Source of the DNA: Anaerobiospirillum sp. NML120449
Lineage (GTDB): Bacteria; Pseudomonadota; Gammaproteobacteria; Enterobacterales; Succinivibrionaceae
Assembly: GCF_023051105.1 (NCBI RefSeq)
Contig: NZ_JALKIL010000001.1
Coordinates: 186,001 to 250,000 of the forward strand
Direction: 5' to 3'
DNA length: 64,000 nucleotides
The notes beneath the pieces are model-generated. The model had not been told where the DNA came from, did no database searches, and worked only from the letters and a program-made list of their open reading frames with translations. Shown here piece by piece: positions 11,531 through 21,555 of this stretch (position 1 is its first letter; each line of letters starts with the position of its first letter). The position numbers were made by a program, and so were the translations under genes.

Positions 11531-12680
11531 GCGCTTCACTCCGCAATCAGGCCGCTCCCGACAGAACTGGCTGCCTGCGCAGGCAGCACAGCTGGAGCAG
11601 ATGCTGTTCAGGGCCCAAATGCCGTACCTTGTACCTTATACCTTATACCTTATAAAGGGCACTGACGCTCACTGTAAGAGACGTACGCCTCAATATGTTC
11701 CTGTGCAGGCAAATAGCGCTGCAACAGCTGCAAACCCGTCAAACAGCTGCCTGATGTTTGTTAAAGCATGGCAATAGCTGAACCCCTTGCTGTCTCCTTT
11801 AGTACCAGCTTTTCATATGTTCATCCAGCAATATATATGTTCGTCGAGCAATATACGGCGCAGCCATTTATCCTTCTACACGTTAGTGCTTTCAGGTGTA
11901 TGTAAATCAAGAGGTCAATCCAGAGGTCAATCTATGGTGCGCTCCATGAGCCAGCCCATGGGGTAAATGGGCAATTATGCAGGCCGTGTGTTCATTATCC
12001 GGATAATCTGCCTTCCTTGACAGTATTGAGCCTCCTGGCTGCTGCTCGGGAAGAGGCGCTGGGGAATGAGGTACTGGGCCGCAGCTCTGCTTTGTTCAGG
12101 CTGTTGGGGATTTGCTGCCGTTTTGGTGTGCTTTTATGCAGGGGATGGGGGCTTGCTGCCGGTTGCTCCGCGCTTTTAAGCAGGGGATGGGGCATTGCCG
12201 ACTTGCTGCGCTGGGGCAGCAGCCTGTCTGCGGGCTGCAGGGATGAGATGCTGTCAGCTGGTTTCTTTGGGGGAGGGACGGTTGGAGCTGGATTGTGGAT
12301 GTTATGTTACAAATGTAATTTTCGAATACGTGTTCGTAAAACGAAAAATGTTTGTGGTTTTGTCGTGTAAAGCTGATAAATATCATGCTTTATCAGGTGT
12401 TGTGGGCAGGGTGGTGGGCCGTGATTATTGCGTGTAACTGTTACTTTTTGAGTGAAAAATATGAATGGGTGTGGTAATTTTTTATGCCTTTGCCATGATG
12501 GATGGCATAAATACGGGCTTTATTGAGGATGTATGACAAGCTGGGCGGCATTTTGGGAGTATTTTGTCTGCGGGGCTGTTGTTACATGCTGTTACAGGGG
12601 CGGTTTTATGCGGGGTTTGGGGCATTTTCAGGCATTATTTGGCCTTTTGTGTGCTGTGAGCCAGGTCAAAAAACACAGCG

Positions 12681-12715
12681 TGTAAACGTTTTTTTGATAG
12701 TATTTGTCGTATAAT
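12681..12715 (+). promoter_or_regulatory. galK promoter region with GalR-type half operator
   Basis: TGTAAACG (12681-12688) gives a full left half of the GalR-type operator followed by a T-rich right side. TATAAT lies at 12710-12715. The -35 box is weak. The transcript leader to galK would be about 235 nt. Confidence 0.5.
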
Positions 12716-12955
12716 GGCCTCAAATTCAAAACAGGGGTAAGTGCCTGTTTCTGGTTGTAGTGCCTGCAGGGGACTTCTGAGTCCCGAAGATGAAGGTCTG
12801 AGGCTGGCGGGAGCAGCTTTTGTTCTGTTCTGCAATGGCCTGATGTGACCGGATAACATATGCAGGACGGGCCCATGCCCGCAAAATCACAGCCCCCGGT
12901 GCTTTGCTCTCCGGTGGTACAAAGGCAGGGTGCTGCCTGTTACAGAGGATTAATC

Positions 12956-14110
12956 ATGAGCGATGTTCGTCTTAAGAGTGCTGAGGAATTTGAGCGTCAC
13001 TTTGGCTGCAAGCCAGAGTATCTTTCCTATGCTCCTGGCCGCGTTAACCTGATTGGTGAGCACACCGACTACAATGACGGCTTTGTGCTGCCATGTGCCA
13101 TCAAGTACGGCACAGCCATTACCGCCCGTAAGAACGGCACCGACAAAATGCGTCTGCTGGCTGTAGACATCAATCACGACACTGATGAGTTCGTATGCAG
13201 CGCTACTTTCAATGCTCATGAGTCCAAGACCTGGTCAAACTACCTGCGTGCCATGACCTCCCTGATTATGGAGAAAGGCCACAAGGTCGAGGGACTTGAT
13301 ATTGCAATTACCGGTGATATCCCATTAGGTTCAGGTCTGTCTTCCTCCGCTTCTCTGGAAGTTACCTTCGGCAACCTCTTATCCCAGGTTTTCGGTCTGA
13401 ATATTCCTCTTCAGCAAATCGCCCTGACCGGCCAGGCATGTGAGGCCTTAAACGGCTGCAAGTGCGGCATTATGGATCAGACCATCGTAGCCTGCGGCCG
13501 CGCCGACAGCGCTCTGTTAATTGACTGCCGCTCTCTTGAGCTCAAGCAGATCAGCGTTCCTGAGAATCTCGACATTCTGATTGTCAATTCCAACGTCAAG
13601 CACGCCCTGGTAGGCGGTGAGTACAATGAGCGCCGTGAGCAGTGTGAAAATGCCGCCCGTATTCTGGGTGTCAAGGCTCTGCGCGATGCCACCATGGAAA
13701 TGCTTGATGCCCACAAGGCTGACATGGACGACGTAACCTACCGTCGTGCCCGTCACGTCATCACTGAGGATGATCGTGTACTGGAGGCTGTAAAGGCCTT
13801 TGAGCAGGGTGATCTGGCCAGTCTTGCCACCCTGATGTACGCCTCTCACTGCTCCATGCGTGATGACTTTGAAATCACCATCCCTGAGATTGATGGCCTG
13901 GTTGAAATTATCCGTGAGGCCATTGGTGAGAATGCTGCAGTCCGTATGACTGGCGGTGGTTTCGGCGGCAGTGTGGTAGCTGTTGTCGATCCTGCAAAGG
14001 TTGACCAGGTCAAGGCCGCCATCGATGCCAAATATGAGGCTCTGGCTGGCCGCAAGGCAACCATTATTGAAACTCATGCCTTTGATGGCGCAACTTTTAC
14101 AGCTCTGTAA
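12956..14110 (+). CDS. galK: Galactokinase
   Basis: A GHMP-family kinase that phosphorylates galactose at C1 with ATP. It has 384 residues (E. coli GalK has 382). The galactokinase signature GRVNLIGEHTDYNDG spans residues 28-42. The ATP-binding glycine-serine loop GSGLSSSAS is at about 126-134. The catalytic base is Asp174 in CGIMDQ, matching E. coli numbering. The C-terminal motif TGGGFGGS is present. The ATG at 12956 follows AGAGGATTAATC. Earlier in-frame codons give a non-conserved, Cys-rich extension and are rejected. It lies 6 kb from galT, so it must have its own promoter (TATAAT at 12710). Three perfect hairpins without T-tracts follow the stop (about 14121-14150, 14164-14190 and 14241-14270) before the terminator at 14276. 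Confidence 0.97.
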   Translation: MSDVRLKSAEEFERHFGCKPEYLSYAPGRVNLIGEHTDYNDGFVLPCAIKYGTAITARKNGTDKMRLLAVDINHDTDEFVCSATFNAHESKTWSNYLRAMTSLIMEKGHKVEGLDIAITGDIPLGSGLSSSASLEVTFGNLLSQVFGLNIPLQQIALTGQACEALNGCKCGIMDQTIVACGRADSALLIDCRSLELKQISVPENLDILIVNSNVKHALVGGEYNERREQCENAARILGVKALRDATMEMLDAHKADMDDVTYRRARHVITEDDRVLEAVKAFEQGDLASLATLMYASHCSMRDDFEITIPEIDGLVEIIREAIGENAAVRMTGGGFGGSVVAVVDPAKVDQVKAAIDAKYEALAGRKATIIETHAFDGATFTAL

Positions 14111-14275
14111 AAGTTTAATAATGCAGCCGTTTGTGTGTTTGAGGCTGCATGACAGCAGGGAACAGGAGTGCAGCTTTCTGTTGAGCTGCACTCCACCGTT
14201 AAAAACGGTAATTGTGTGAAAGCCCGATTAAGCTGTCTTTGGCTGCTGCAGAGTGATTCTGCAGCAGGCCTCCCC

Positions 14276-14302
14276 AGGCTGGTGTGGACAGCCTTATTTT
14301 TT
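14276..14302 (+). terminator. Rho-independent terminator after galK
   Basis: The stem AGGCTG/CAGCCT is followed by TATTTTTT. Confidence 0.65.
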
Positions 14303-14310
14303 ACCAGTCA

Positions 14311-14326
14311 ATGTAAACGATTACAT
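14311..14326. promoter_or_regulatory. GalR-type operator O1
   Basis: ATGTAAACGATTACAT fits the TGTAANCGNTTNCA pattern of GalR/LacI-family operators. It lies upstream of the sugar symporter. Confidence 0.7.
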
Positions 14327-14504
14327 GGCCTTAAACAGGCCGGACGGGAGTATGGTGTGTTACTTGCCGACAATTCTGTGCGTAAGCACTCCTGTTACAG
14401 GAGTTGCTATCTGATCTGACCTCACGAGCATTTCTGCTCAAACTCTTATTTCTCCGAATATCCGATACTTAAGATGCCACTGGCATCCCTTTAGCGGTCC
14501 GCAT

Positions 14505-14518
14505 TGTAAGCGCTTACA
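14505..14518. promoter_or_regulatory. GalR-type operator O2
   Basis: TGTAAGCGCTTACA is a perfect palindrome fitting the same pattern as O1. Its centre is 193 bp from O1, a spacing that would allow repressor looping. Confidence 0.7.
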
Positions 14519-14821
14519 TTGGTGTTGTACGATGTGGTCCAGTGGCCGGGCCGCTGCTGCGGCCCTGGCACCCCTTGCCGCGCCCTTTGTGGCTCTGGCA
14601 GCAGCTTAAGCCGCGCGTGCGCCACAAGTGAGCTGTGCTTCATGAGCTTCATATGCGCAACAGTGCAACACCGCAATACAGCTAAACTGCAGGTATTGCA
14701 GATACTGCTGCAGGTGCAGGCACTCTGGTGCTGTGAAGAATGGCGGGGGCCTGGTGTCGTGGCTGGGCGTCCTGAGCTGGCGGGCGTGATGTGGGTTGCC
14801 GGAGATGGTGAGATTTTGAGC

Positions 14822-14975
14822 AGGAAGGCTCAGCCCCGCAGTGTGACGGGGGTGAGGCATGAAGGCTCAGCCCCGATGTGTGACGGGGTGAGGCATGAAA
14901 GCTCAGCCCCGCAGTGTGACGGGGGTGAGGCATGAAAGCTCAGCCCCGCAGTGTGACGGGGTGAGGCATGAAAGA
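14822..14975. repeat. Tandem repeat, 36-37 bp, four units
   Basis: The unit is GGTGAGGCATGAAAGCTCAG plus CCCCGCAGTGTGACGGG. GCTCAG starts at 14828, 14865, 14901 and 14938. It sits in the leader of the symporter gene. Confidence 0.85.
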
Positions 14976-15141
14976 TTTCGTTTTGTTGTATAGAGGGAAG
15001 TAAGCTCTTCTCTGCAAGGTGAGACATGGACAGTCTCATTGAGACTGTCTTATGGGCAGCGGTAATGGCTGTGTGAGGCCTGAGCTGCAGGTGCAGGGAT
15101 AAGCTGAGCTTGACTTCATTGTGTGTATCAGGAGTTATATC

Positions 15142-17007
15142 ATGGCTGAAAGTCCAGTTACGCTAAAGGAGAAGGTCTCCTTTGGTCTTGGTGCCGTGGG
15201 TAAGGATCTGGCCTACTGGGTCATGGCTGCCTACCTTATGATTTTCTTCACCGACACTGTGGGCCTGAGTGCTGCTTTCGTCGGCTTTATCTTCCTCATA
15301 GCCCGACTGTGGGACGCCTTTAACGATCCTTTCATGGGATGGATTGTAGACAATACCAAGACCCGCTGGGGCAAGTTCCGTCCATGGATTCTCATTGGTA
15401 CCCTGGTTAACTCCGTCATCTCCATCATGATGTTTACCAATCCGATTCATTTCTTCGGTTTCAATATGACCGAGGCCATGATCTACTGCGGTATCTTCTA
15501 CATCCTGTGGGGTATGTCCTATACCATTATCGACATTCCTTACTGGTCATTTATTCCAGCCTTCTCCACCGATTCCAAGGTACGTGACATTATGTCCGTA
15601 ATCCCTCGTACCGGTGCCATGATTGGCGGCCAGTTTGTTGTAATTTTCGGTCTGAGCCTGATTACCTTCCTTGGTACCGGCATGGGCGATACCATGTCAG
15701 ACGGCTTCTTCCGTTACGTTATCTTAATCAATATCGCCTTTATCGTTACCGAGATTATCTGCGTACGCAATATCCGTGAGCACGTTCAGACTCCACTGCG
15801 TCAGAAGATTTCAGTAAAGGGCATGATTCAGCTGCTGGTTAAGAACGATCAGCTCCTTGTCATCATTATCCTGACCATTATTCAGCAGGTTGCTCAGAAT
15901 CTGGTCAATGGCGCTATCCTGTACTACTTCAAGTACGTAATTGTCAGTGAGGAGTCCTATCCTTACTTCATGGCTGCCGGTGCCGTCTTCCAGTTCATCG
16001 CTTTTGTAACCTTCCCATATGTGGTTAACTTTACCTCCCGCAAGTTTGTATATATCCTGGCTGCCTTGCTGATGGTAGGCGGCTATATGGGCATGTTCTT
16101 CAGCGGTTCAGGTGCTGATGCCTCCATCTTCATGTCCGGTGCCTCCTACTGCATCGCCTCCATGGGTGTTGCCATGTCACTGGTAGCTACCACTGTAATG
16201 CTGGCTGACACCGTAGACTATGGTGAGTACAAGTTAGGTACCCGTTCCGAGTCCATCGTATTCTCCATGCAGACCATGACCGTTAAGTTCGGCTCTGCTT
16301 TTGCCGGCTTCCTCTCCGGTCTGACCCTGACTCTGGTAGGTTACGTTCCTAACGTTCCTCAGACTGAGAGCACTATCTTCGGTCTGCGCATGGTAATGTT
16401 CGTTGCCTCTACCGTAGTTCTGCTGGTAATGCTGGTTCTGTACATCAAGTACTACAAGCTCAACGGCGAATTCTATAAGAACATGCTCTCTGCCCTGCAG
16501 TCCTCCCGTGACCAGGCTCAGTCCTCCAGGGAATCTACCCGCTTTGTCCGTGCCGCTCTGCACGTTCGTACCATGATGCTGGACTGCGATATCACCGACA
16601 AGCAGACTCTGTTATCACAGATGATTGACAAGGTTGCCCTTGTAGAGAACCTCAACGAGTCTGACAAGGAGGCTTTCCTCAAGGACATTATGGACCGTGA
16701 GGCTGTAGGACCTACCGGCATTGCTGATGGTATTGCCATTCCTCATGCCAAGTCTGACCTCATTAAGAACACCACTCTGGTTATTGCCAGACTCAAGACT
16801 CCAATGGACTTCAATGCACCTGACGGCCGCGCCTGTGACCTGATCTGCATGCTGGCCAGCGTCAACGATGGTAATGCTCACCTCAACGTGATTGGCCGTC
16901 TGGGTCTGATTCTTGACGACAAGGCCAATGTAGATGCTATCAGAGCCTGCAATGACCCATACCAGCTCGTTGAACTCATCTCCAACGCTGAAAAGAAGTT
17001 CCTCTAA
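15142..17007 (+). CDS. GPH-family sugar:cation symporter with C-terminal PTS EIIA type-2 domain
   Basis: This is an inner-membrane sugar symporter of 621 residues. Residues ~1-455 are a 12-helix glycoside-pentoside-hexuronide permease with the family signatures LIARLWDAFNDPFMGW and TRWGKFRPW. Residues ~475-621 form a second, soluble domain with the fructose/mannitol-type EIIA motif GIADGIAIPHAKS, the phospho-acceptor being His535. In the known LacS family the fused EIIA is of the glucose type (type 1), so this pairing is unusual. By analogy, phosphorylation of His535 could tune transport (inference). The galactose genes and the two upstream operators argue for galactose or a galactoside as substrate. 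The ATG at 15142 follows AGGAG; the GTG at 15121 is an alternative. The linker between the domains is Gln/Ser/Arg-rich. Confidence 0.9.
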   Translation: MAESPVTLKEKVSFGLGAVGKDLAYWVMAAYLMIFFTDTVGLSAAFVGFIFLIARLWDAFNDPFMGWIVDNTKTRWGKFRPWILIGTLVNSVISIMMFTNPIHFFGFNMTEAMIYCGIFYILWGMSYTIIDIPYWSFIPAFSTDSKVRDIMSVIPRTGAMIGGQFVVIFGLSLITFLGTGMGDTMSDGFFRYVILINIAFIVTEIICVRNIREHVQTPLRQKISVKGMIQLLVKNDQLLVIIILTIIQQVAQNLVNGAILYYFKYVIVSEESYPYFMAAGAVFQFIAFVTFPYVVNFTSRKFVYILAALLMVGGYMGMFFSGSGADASIFMSGASYCIASMGVAMSLVATTVMLADTVDYGEYKLGTRSESIVFSMQTMTVKFGSAFAGFLSGLTLTLVGYVPNVPQTESTIFGLRMVMFVASTVVLLVMLVLYIKYYKLNGEFYKNMLSALQSSRDQAQSSRESTRFVRAALHVRTMMLDCDITDKQTLLSQMIDKVALVENLNESDKEAFLKDIMDREAVGPTGIADGIAIPHAKSDLIKNTTLVIARLKTPMDFNAPDGRACDLICMLASVNDGNAHLNVIGRLGLILDDKANVDAIRACNDPYQLVELISNAEKKFL

Positions 17008-17117
17008 GAGCCTCGCAAGCTCTGTGAGCCCGGGCTGTGCAGCACAGGCTGTCAGCCCGGAGCCTGACGGCAAAGGTCCGCACCGGCATCAGCTGACAGG
17101 TCCCATGCCGCCAGGAA

Positions 17118-17170
17118 CAAAATAAAAGGAGGCTGCACTGCCTGCCATAAAGCAGACAAATGCAGCCTCC
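17118..17170 (-). terminator. Terminator on the minus strand
   Basis: The perfect 10-bp stem GGAGGCTGCA/TGCAGCCTCC is followed on the minus strand by TTTTATTTTG. It is probably the far terminator for the convergent C-S lyase transcript. It lacks a T-tract on the plus strand. Confidence 0.6.
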
Positions 17171-17722
17171 CTGCAGCCGGCTCAGCTGCCATGATAAGGC
17201 AGCACAGGCCAAAGCAAAGGCGCAAGCCAGACTGGTCTGAAAGGACCACAGATTTCAAGATTTCACTGTCTTATCAGCATTCAGGACAGACAAGCGCATC
17301 CGACCGGGCGGTCACGATGCCGGCCTGAAACCTGGCAATACCGCAGCCCCGGGAACACAAAGCTCCCCGGACATTAAGAGCCCCCAACAAAAAGCTCCGG
17401 GCATAAAGCGCCCCGGGCATCAAGCGTCCTGGCAAGAACCCGGCCCTGATGTCGCAGCAGTGATGGCACAGCCATCAGCTGCATAAGTCGCGCTGAGCGC
17501 CCACGGGTTGCCATGGATGGGCCGGGATGACCCTGGAGGTCCAGGTAAAGCCCATTGGGGCGGCACGGTAAGAGTAAGACCAGATCTGATAAGAGCAAGA
17601 CCGTTTTTGCTGAAATTGTCAACTCAGCAAAGTTGAGAGCATGTCTGAGGTGTCAGGAACACACCACCACACAGACTGACATAGTAGGACTGCTCTTCTC
17701 TCCTCCATGACAAATCCTCTAA

Positions 17723-17752
17723 GGCCAGAGTCCACATGCTCTGGCCTTTTTT
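17723..17752 (+). terminator. Rho-independent terminator
   Basis: The stem GGCCAGAG/CTCTGGCC is followed by six T residues. It probably ends readthrough from the symporter side. Confidence 0.75.
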
Positions 17753-18001
17753 AATTCAGGCCAGAGCTCAGCACCATGACTGGTGAGGCTGAGGATCTGC
17801 TCTGTGCTGAGGGTATGACCGGGGCTCTCGATGAGGCTGCAGTCAGCAGCGGCGTTAGCGGTGTGGCCGGAGCGGCAGCTCGCAGCTGTGGTAACAGAGA
17901 GACCCGGCATGCAGCCATCAGCTGTGCTGACAGCGGGCTGGGCCGGGGCTGATGCTCTGAGCTGTGGTGAGAGCTGCTTCTGGATCGGTGCTGTCTGTCT
18001 G

Positions 18002-19174
18002 TCAGGCCTGGGCGCGGGCGCGTCTGATGCGCTCGATGAAGTCCTCAAGTACGCTCATCGGACAGCCTATGTTGATGCGGCCGAAATTGTCAAAGCCAGG
18101 ACCGAAGTGGCTGCCCGGATGGAAGTGGGCTCTGACCCTGTCATGGAAGAAGTCCATGGTTTCCTTTTCACTGCCAAAGACAGGGTTGAAATCAACCCAT
18201 AACAGGAAGGTGCCCTCACGTGGCTTTACAATCACGCCTGGCAGCACCTCAGGCAGGGCCTTGCGCAGATATGCATCATTGGCGTCAATGACCCTGTTGA
18301 CTTCATCTACGTAATAGCCGCACTTCTGGTAGGCAATCTTCATCATGGTATTGCCGAAAATATTTGGCTCGGTGTGGCCATGACGAACAAGGGCGTTTTT
18401 GACTGTGGAGCGGATCTGGGCATCAGGTACGGCAATCCATGACATGTGGCAGCCCATGACATTAAAGGTTTTGGACGGAGCACTGGTTACAATCAGATAT
18501 CTGGTGATATCACCCTCAAGGGCCAGCATGGAGGTGAACTTGCCGCCCTCTGCCACAAAGTCAGAGTGAATCTCGTCAACAAAGAGAATGATCTGATGGC
18601 GTACACAGAACTCTGCCACCTGCTCAAGCTCCTCACGGGTCCAGATACGGCCGGTAGGGTTATGAGGGGATACCAGAATCATCATGCGCACACAGTGGTG
18701 CTCAAGCTGACGCTCCAGATCCTCAAAGTCCATGACATAGCGTCCCTCACGCTCTACAAGCTGTGGCTTGAGCACAGTACGTCCGTTGGCAGCGGTAATC
18801 TCATTAAGAGGAGGGTAGTAAGGGCTGTTGAGGATAACGGCATCCCCTGGGCTTGAGAAAGCCTGGACGCACAGGGAGGTAATATTAACAATGCGAGGGG
18901 CATACAAAATAGTGGCCGGGCTTACCTTGAGGCCATGACGCTCCTTCATCCATGAGGCCACACCCTGTTCAAACTCATCGCTCTTGCAGGTATAGCCATA
19001 AAGACCGGTGCTGGCAATGCTTACCATGGCCTCCTTAATCTCTGGAGGGGTAAGAAAGTCCATGTCAGCGCAGCCCATCTGGATAAAGTCGTCACCACCG
19101 AGCATACGGTTAGGCACATCCCATTTGAAGCTGTCGGTACCAAGACGATCGATAACGGTAGAAAAGTCGAGCAT
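18002..19174 (-). CDS. PLP-dependent C-S lyase / aminotransferase, PatB-MalY type
   Basis: A cytosolic fold-type I PLP enzyme of 390 residues, the same length as E. coli MalY. Family members cleave cystathionine or other cysteine-S-conjugates to pyruvate, ammonia and a thiol. Visible motifs are the MLDFSTVIDRLGT start, the ADMDF motif (36-40), YY at 119-120, SPHNPTGR (169-176), DEIHSD (200-205) and the PLP-lysine in SAPSKTFN (Lys235). The ATG at 19174 follows GGAGGG very closely. The upstream extension to 19240 is not conserved-looking and is rejected. It is a single gene with no neighbour on its strand for 1.5 kb. Whether the physiological role is methionine biosynthesis, cysteine degradation or (as in MalY) regulation cannot be told from sequence. 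Confidence 0.9.
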   Translation of the reverse strand: MLDFSTVIDRLGTDSFKWDVPNRMLGGDDFIQMGCADMDFLTPPEIKEAMVSIASTGLYGYTCKSDEFEQGVASWMKERHGLKVSPATILYAPRIVNITSLCVQAFSSPGDAVILNSPYYPPLNEITAANGRTVLKPQLVEREGRYVMDFEDLERQLEHHCVRMMILVSPHNPTGRIWTREELEQVAEFCVRHQIILFVDEIHSDFVAEGGKFTSMLALEGDITRYLIVTSAPSKTFNVMGCHMSWIAVPDAQIRSTVKNALVRHGHTEPNIFGNTMMKIAYQKCGYYVDEVNRVIDANDAYLRKALPEVLPGVIVKPREGTFLLWVDFNPVFGSEKETMDFFHDRVRAHFHPGSHFGPGFDNFGRINIGCPMSVLEDFIERIRRARAQA

Positions 19175-20017
19175 ATGCCCTCCGCAACAAAGAAAAACAA
19201 CATCCCCGCCCCGGGCACCGGCAAAGGCACCGGCCCACAACAGGCCTTACAAGTGTCGTATTGAGTGGTCCTTAGCTCAGGTATTGCTCACAGGCTGTAC
19301 CCTGGACAAATGAAGCGGGGATCTGCAAAGTTAGCACAAGCTGATTGCAGATAAAACCATGCAGGATTAATCACCTGATCAGTGCAGGCAGCACGGACGG
19401 GACACAGAGGCTCAGAAATGGCAGCTGAGCCATATCCCTGTGCTAAAAATAATCAATGTCATGACTTTCAGGGCAAGCTGCCTGGCACCACCACAGGGCC
19501 GTACATGGGCCATACAATAGTGTTACAGCGCCAGGTATTACACTGGCTGCGGATCACCGCTATGCTCTATTGCTGCCAGCAGCGCCAGGGGTATGAGCTC
19601 AGCTGCAGGCACGGATCAGTGCATAGTCACCGCCATGGTCACAGGTAATTGCGCTCCGAGGTCAGGGCCTTGTCAGTCTTTGCCAGCACTATGGCTTGCC
19701 GGCAGCAGGCTTTGCCAATAATAGTCTCTGGCCTTAGCCATAACTTTGCCCGCTGCCTGAGCCCCGTTAAAAGCCTTGCTGTGGCCTCAGCTCAGCCCTG
19801 ACGGCTGCCATAACGACTTTTCAAACCGCTGATGCATCTCAATGAGGACAGTTATGTCATGGCTGTTCATCCACTGTTTACCCTCTTCTGTATGGATTTG
19901 GGACATACACAGCTGCATGGACAGTAAGTACTCATGAGTATTGGCAGTGAGTCTAGGCTTGGCGGGATGTCCATAGCCTCCATAAGGAGCATACCTGTCA
20001 GGACAGCCAAGAGCTAA

Positions 20018-20113
20018 GGACAACCATCTGGTCGGGACAACCATGAGGTCGGGACAGCCATGAGGTCAGGACAACCATGTGGTCGGGATAACCATGGCTG
20101 TCGGGACAACCAG
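20018..20113. repeat. Tandem repeat, ~20 bp, about five units
   Basis: Imperfect copies of GGTCGGGACAACCATGA. Confidence 0.75.
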
Positions 20114-20230
20114 AGAGCTCTGGCCTGAGGTCCGTGCCACTGGTGGGCGCAGGGGCTGGGGCTGACAAGCTTTGCAAGTCTCCTGTAAGGTATGACGTCC
20201 CGTATGCGTGGCAGTGCCGGCAGGGTCCTT

Positions 20231-20276
20231 AAAAAGCAAAGGAGCAGACCCCCTTATGGAGACTGCTCCTTTTGCT
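20231..20276 (-). terminator. Probable terminator downstream of ridA
   Basis: GCAAAGGAGCAG pairs with CTGCTCCTTTTGC around a 15-nt loop. On the minus strand the stem is followed by TTTTTAAGG. It is 395 bp beyond the ridA stop. Confidence 0.55.
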
Positions 20277-20670
20277 GATACCGGCAGTAAGCTGCCTGTA
20301 CCCAGCTCCCAGTGCTGTAAGCCCTGCAGTGCAGGACGGCTTCCAGTCCATGCATGCTGTACCGGTCAGTATGCCCAAGCTTAAGAAGCACATGGCGGCA
20401 ACTGCCAGCAATGCTGACAGTTCGGTTTTCTGTGAGCTCGTGGCTGCTGGCTGCGCAGGCAGCCGTCTGTCTGGGAGCGCAGACCAGCTGTTGTCTGACC
20501 TTGTCAGCACATGGGGCTGGCAGAGGGTCACAGGGGCCTCACTATGCTGTCTGGGCACGGGATTAAGGCATTGCTCCCGGTATGGGAGTCAGGCATGCCG
20601 ACGGTGCCGGGGCACAGGCCTTACGGACGGAGCCGGTATTAGCTTCAGCCGGGATTATCCTGTGCAGAGA

Positions 20671-21051
20671 TTAGCTGCGGCAGCAGATGCACTCAATCTC
20701 AACCCTTGCGCCCTTAGGCAGATCCTTTACGGCAACGCAGGAGCGGGTAGGGTATGGCTGGGCAAAGTAGGTGGAGTAAACTTCGTTTACGGCAGTGAAG
20801 TCGGCGATGTCAGCCAGGAATACAGTGGTCTTTACCACGTCAGCGAGGGTAAAGCCGGCCTCTTCAACCAGAGCCTTTAAGTTGGACAGGGACTGGTTGG
20901 CCTGATCCTTGATGTCCTCTGGCATGTCGCCGCTCTGTGGGTTTACCGGAATCTGGCCGGAAACAAAGAGCATATTGCCGAGGCTGATGGCGCTGGAGTA
21001 TGGACCGATAGCCTTAGGAGCGTTGGCTGAAGTGATGACTTCTTTAGACAT
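20671..21051 (-). CDS. ridA: RidA family enamine/imine deaminase
   Basis: A small cytosolic trimeric enzyme of 126 residues that hydrolyses reactive 2-aminoacrylate and related enamines made by PLP enzymes. Family features are VITSANAPKAIGPYSSAI at the N-terminus, LFVSGQIPVNPQSG, the QANQSLSNLKALVEEAG region, and PTRSCVAVKDLPKGARVEIECI at the end with the substrate-carboxylate arginine in GARVE. The ATG is preceded by GAGGTCACT. The nearby PLP-dependent C-S lyase produces just the type of intermediate RidA removes, though they are 1.5 kb apart and not in an operon. Confidence 0.95.
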   Translation of the reverse strand: MSKEVITSANAPKAIGPYSSAISLGNMLFVSGQIPVNPQSGDMPEDIKDQANQSLSNLKALVEEAGFTLADVVKTTVFLADIADFTAVNEVYSTYFAQPYPTRSCVAVKDLPKGARVEIECICCRS

Positions 21052-21555
21052 AGTGACCTCAAATAATCAAAAGAAAAAGCTCAGACAGTCATGGCGTCAT
21101 GGCAGGTCCTTCTGCCTGAGGCTCATGCAGGTCTGTAAGCTGGCAATCACAGCCTGAGGCGGTGACGCACTGTAACAGCCATAAAGCTACGCAACCTGAC
21201 CATAGTTGTAAAGTCTTTTCATGCAAGCGGCTAAAAATTCCCGCAACTGCACCCTCATGCCCCGTATGCCCCATAAGGGTACCAGGTAAGGCTTAGCATC
21301 TGCCAGCAGGTCAGCCAGGCAGGAACATGCCCTGAGCTGCCAGGTTTTTGGGTGGGCAAAGGGTGCTGACCTTGACAGGGCGGGCCAAAATAGCACCATC
21401 CAGGTACAGGTCAGCCCTGATCAGAGCCGGTAAAGCTGCACTGACAGCAGGGGCTGGATGAGTACAATGAGCTTACCTGATGCACCGTATGCCTCAGAGA
21501 GATTATGGCGCTTATGAGGACTCAGGCAGCCTGCCTTATGTCTGCAGGAGTACTG

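Larger units (their letters stand above)
6879..12955. other. 6-kb non-coding region between galT and galK
   Basis: No believable coding sequence is seen on either strand. It contains the galT terminator, 31-bp repeats (7360-7495), 58-bp repeats (11229-11530), GCCGAAGCCGG-type repetition near 8088-8140, T/C-rich repetition near 9470-9590, a possible short transcript unit near 9964-10041, and the galK promoter region near 12681-12715. Confidence 0.6.
14111..15141. other. galK-symporter spacer
   Basis: It holds a run of hairpins and a terminator after galK, two GalR-type operators 193 bp apart (14312 and 14505), and a 36-37 bp tandem repeat (14822-14975). No gene is seen. Confidence 0.6.
17008..18001. 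other. Spacer between the symporter and the C-S lyase gene
   Basis: The two genes are convergent. It contains two terminators (17118-17170 minus, 17723-17752 plus) and a CCCCGGG/AAGC-rich repetitive patch at about 17340-17430. No gene is seen. Confidence 0.55.
19175..20670. other. Spacer between the ridA 3' end and the C-S lyase start
   Basis: No gene is recognised. It contains a ~20-bp tandem repeat (20018-20113) and a terminator for ridA (20231-20276). An open frame of 202 codons (20272-20880) overlaps ridA antisense and has no ribosome site. Confidence 0.5.

Noticed and set aside
13517-14191. 224-codon minus-strand frame opposite galK
   Set aside because: It is a frame shadow of the well-supported galK.
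20272-20880. 202-codon open frame on the plus strand
   Set aside because: Its 3' part is antisense to ridA, it has no ribosome site, and the translation is Cys/Gly-rich with no protein character.
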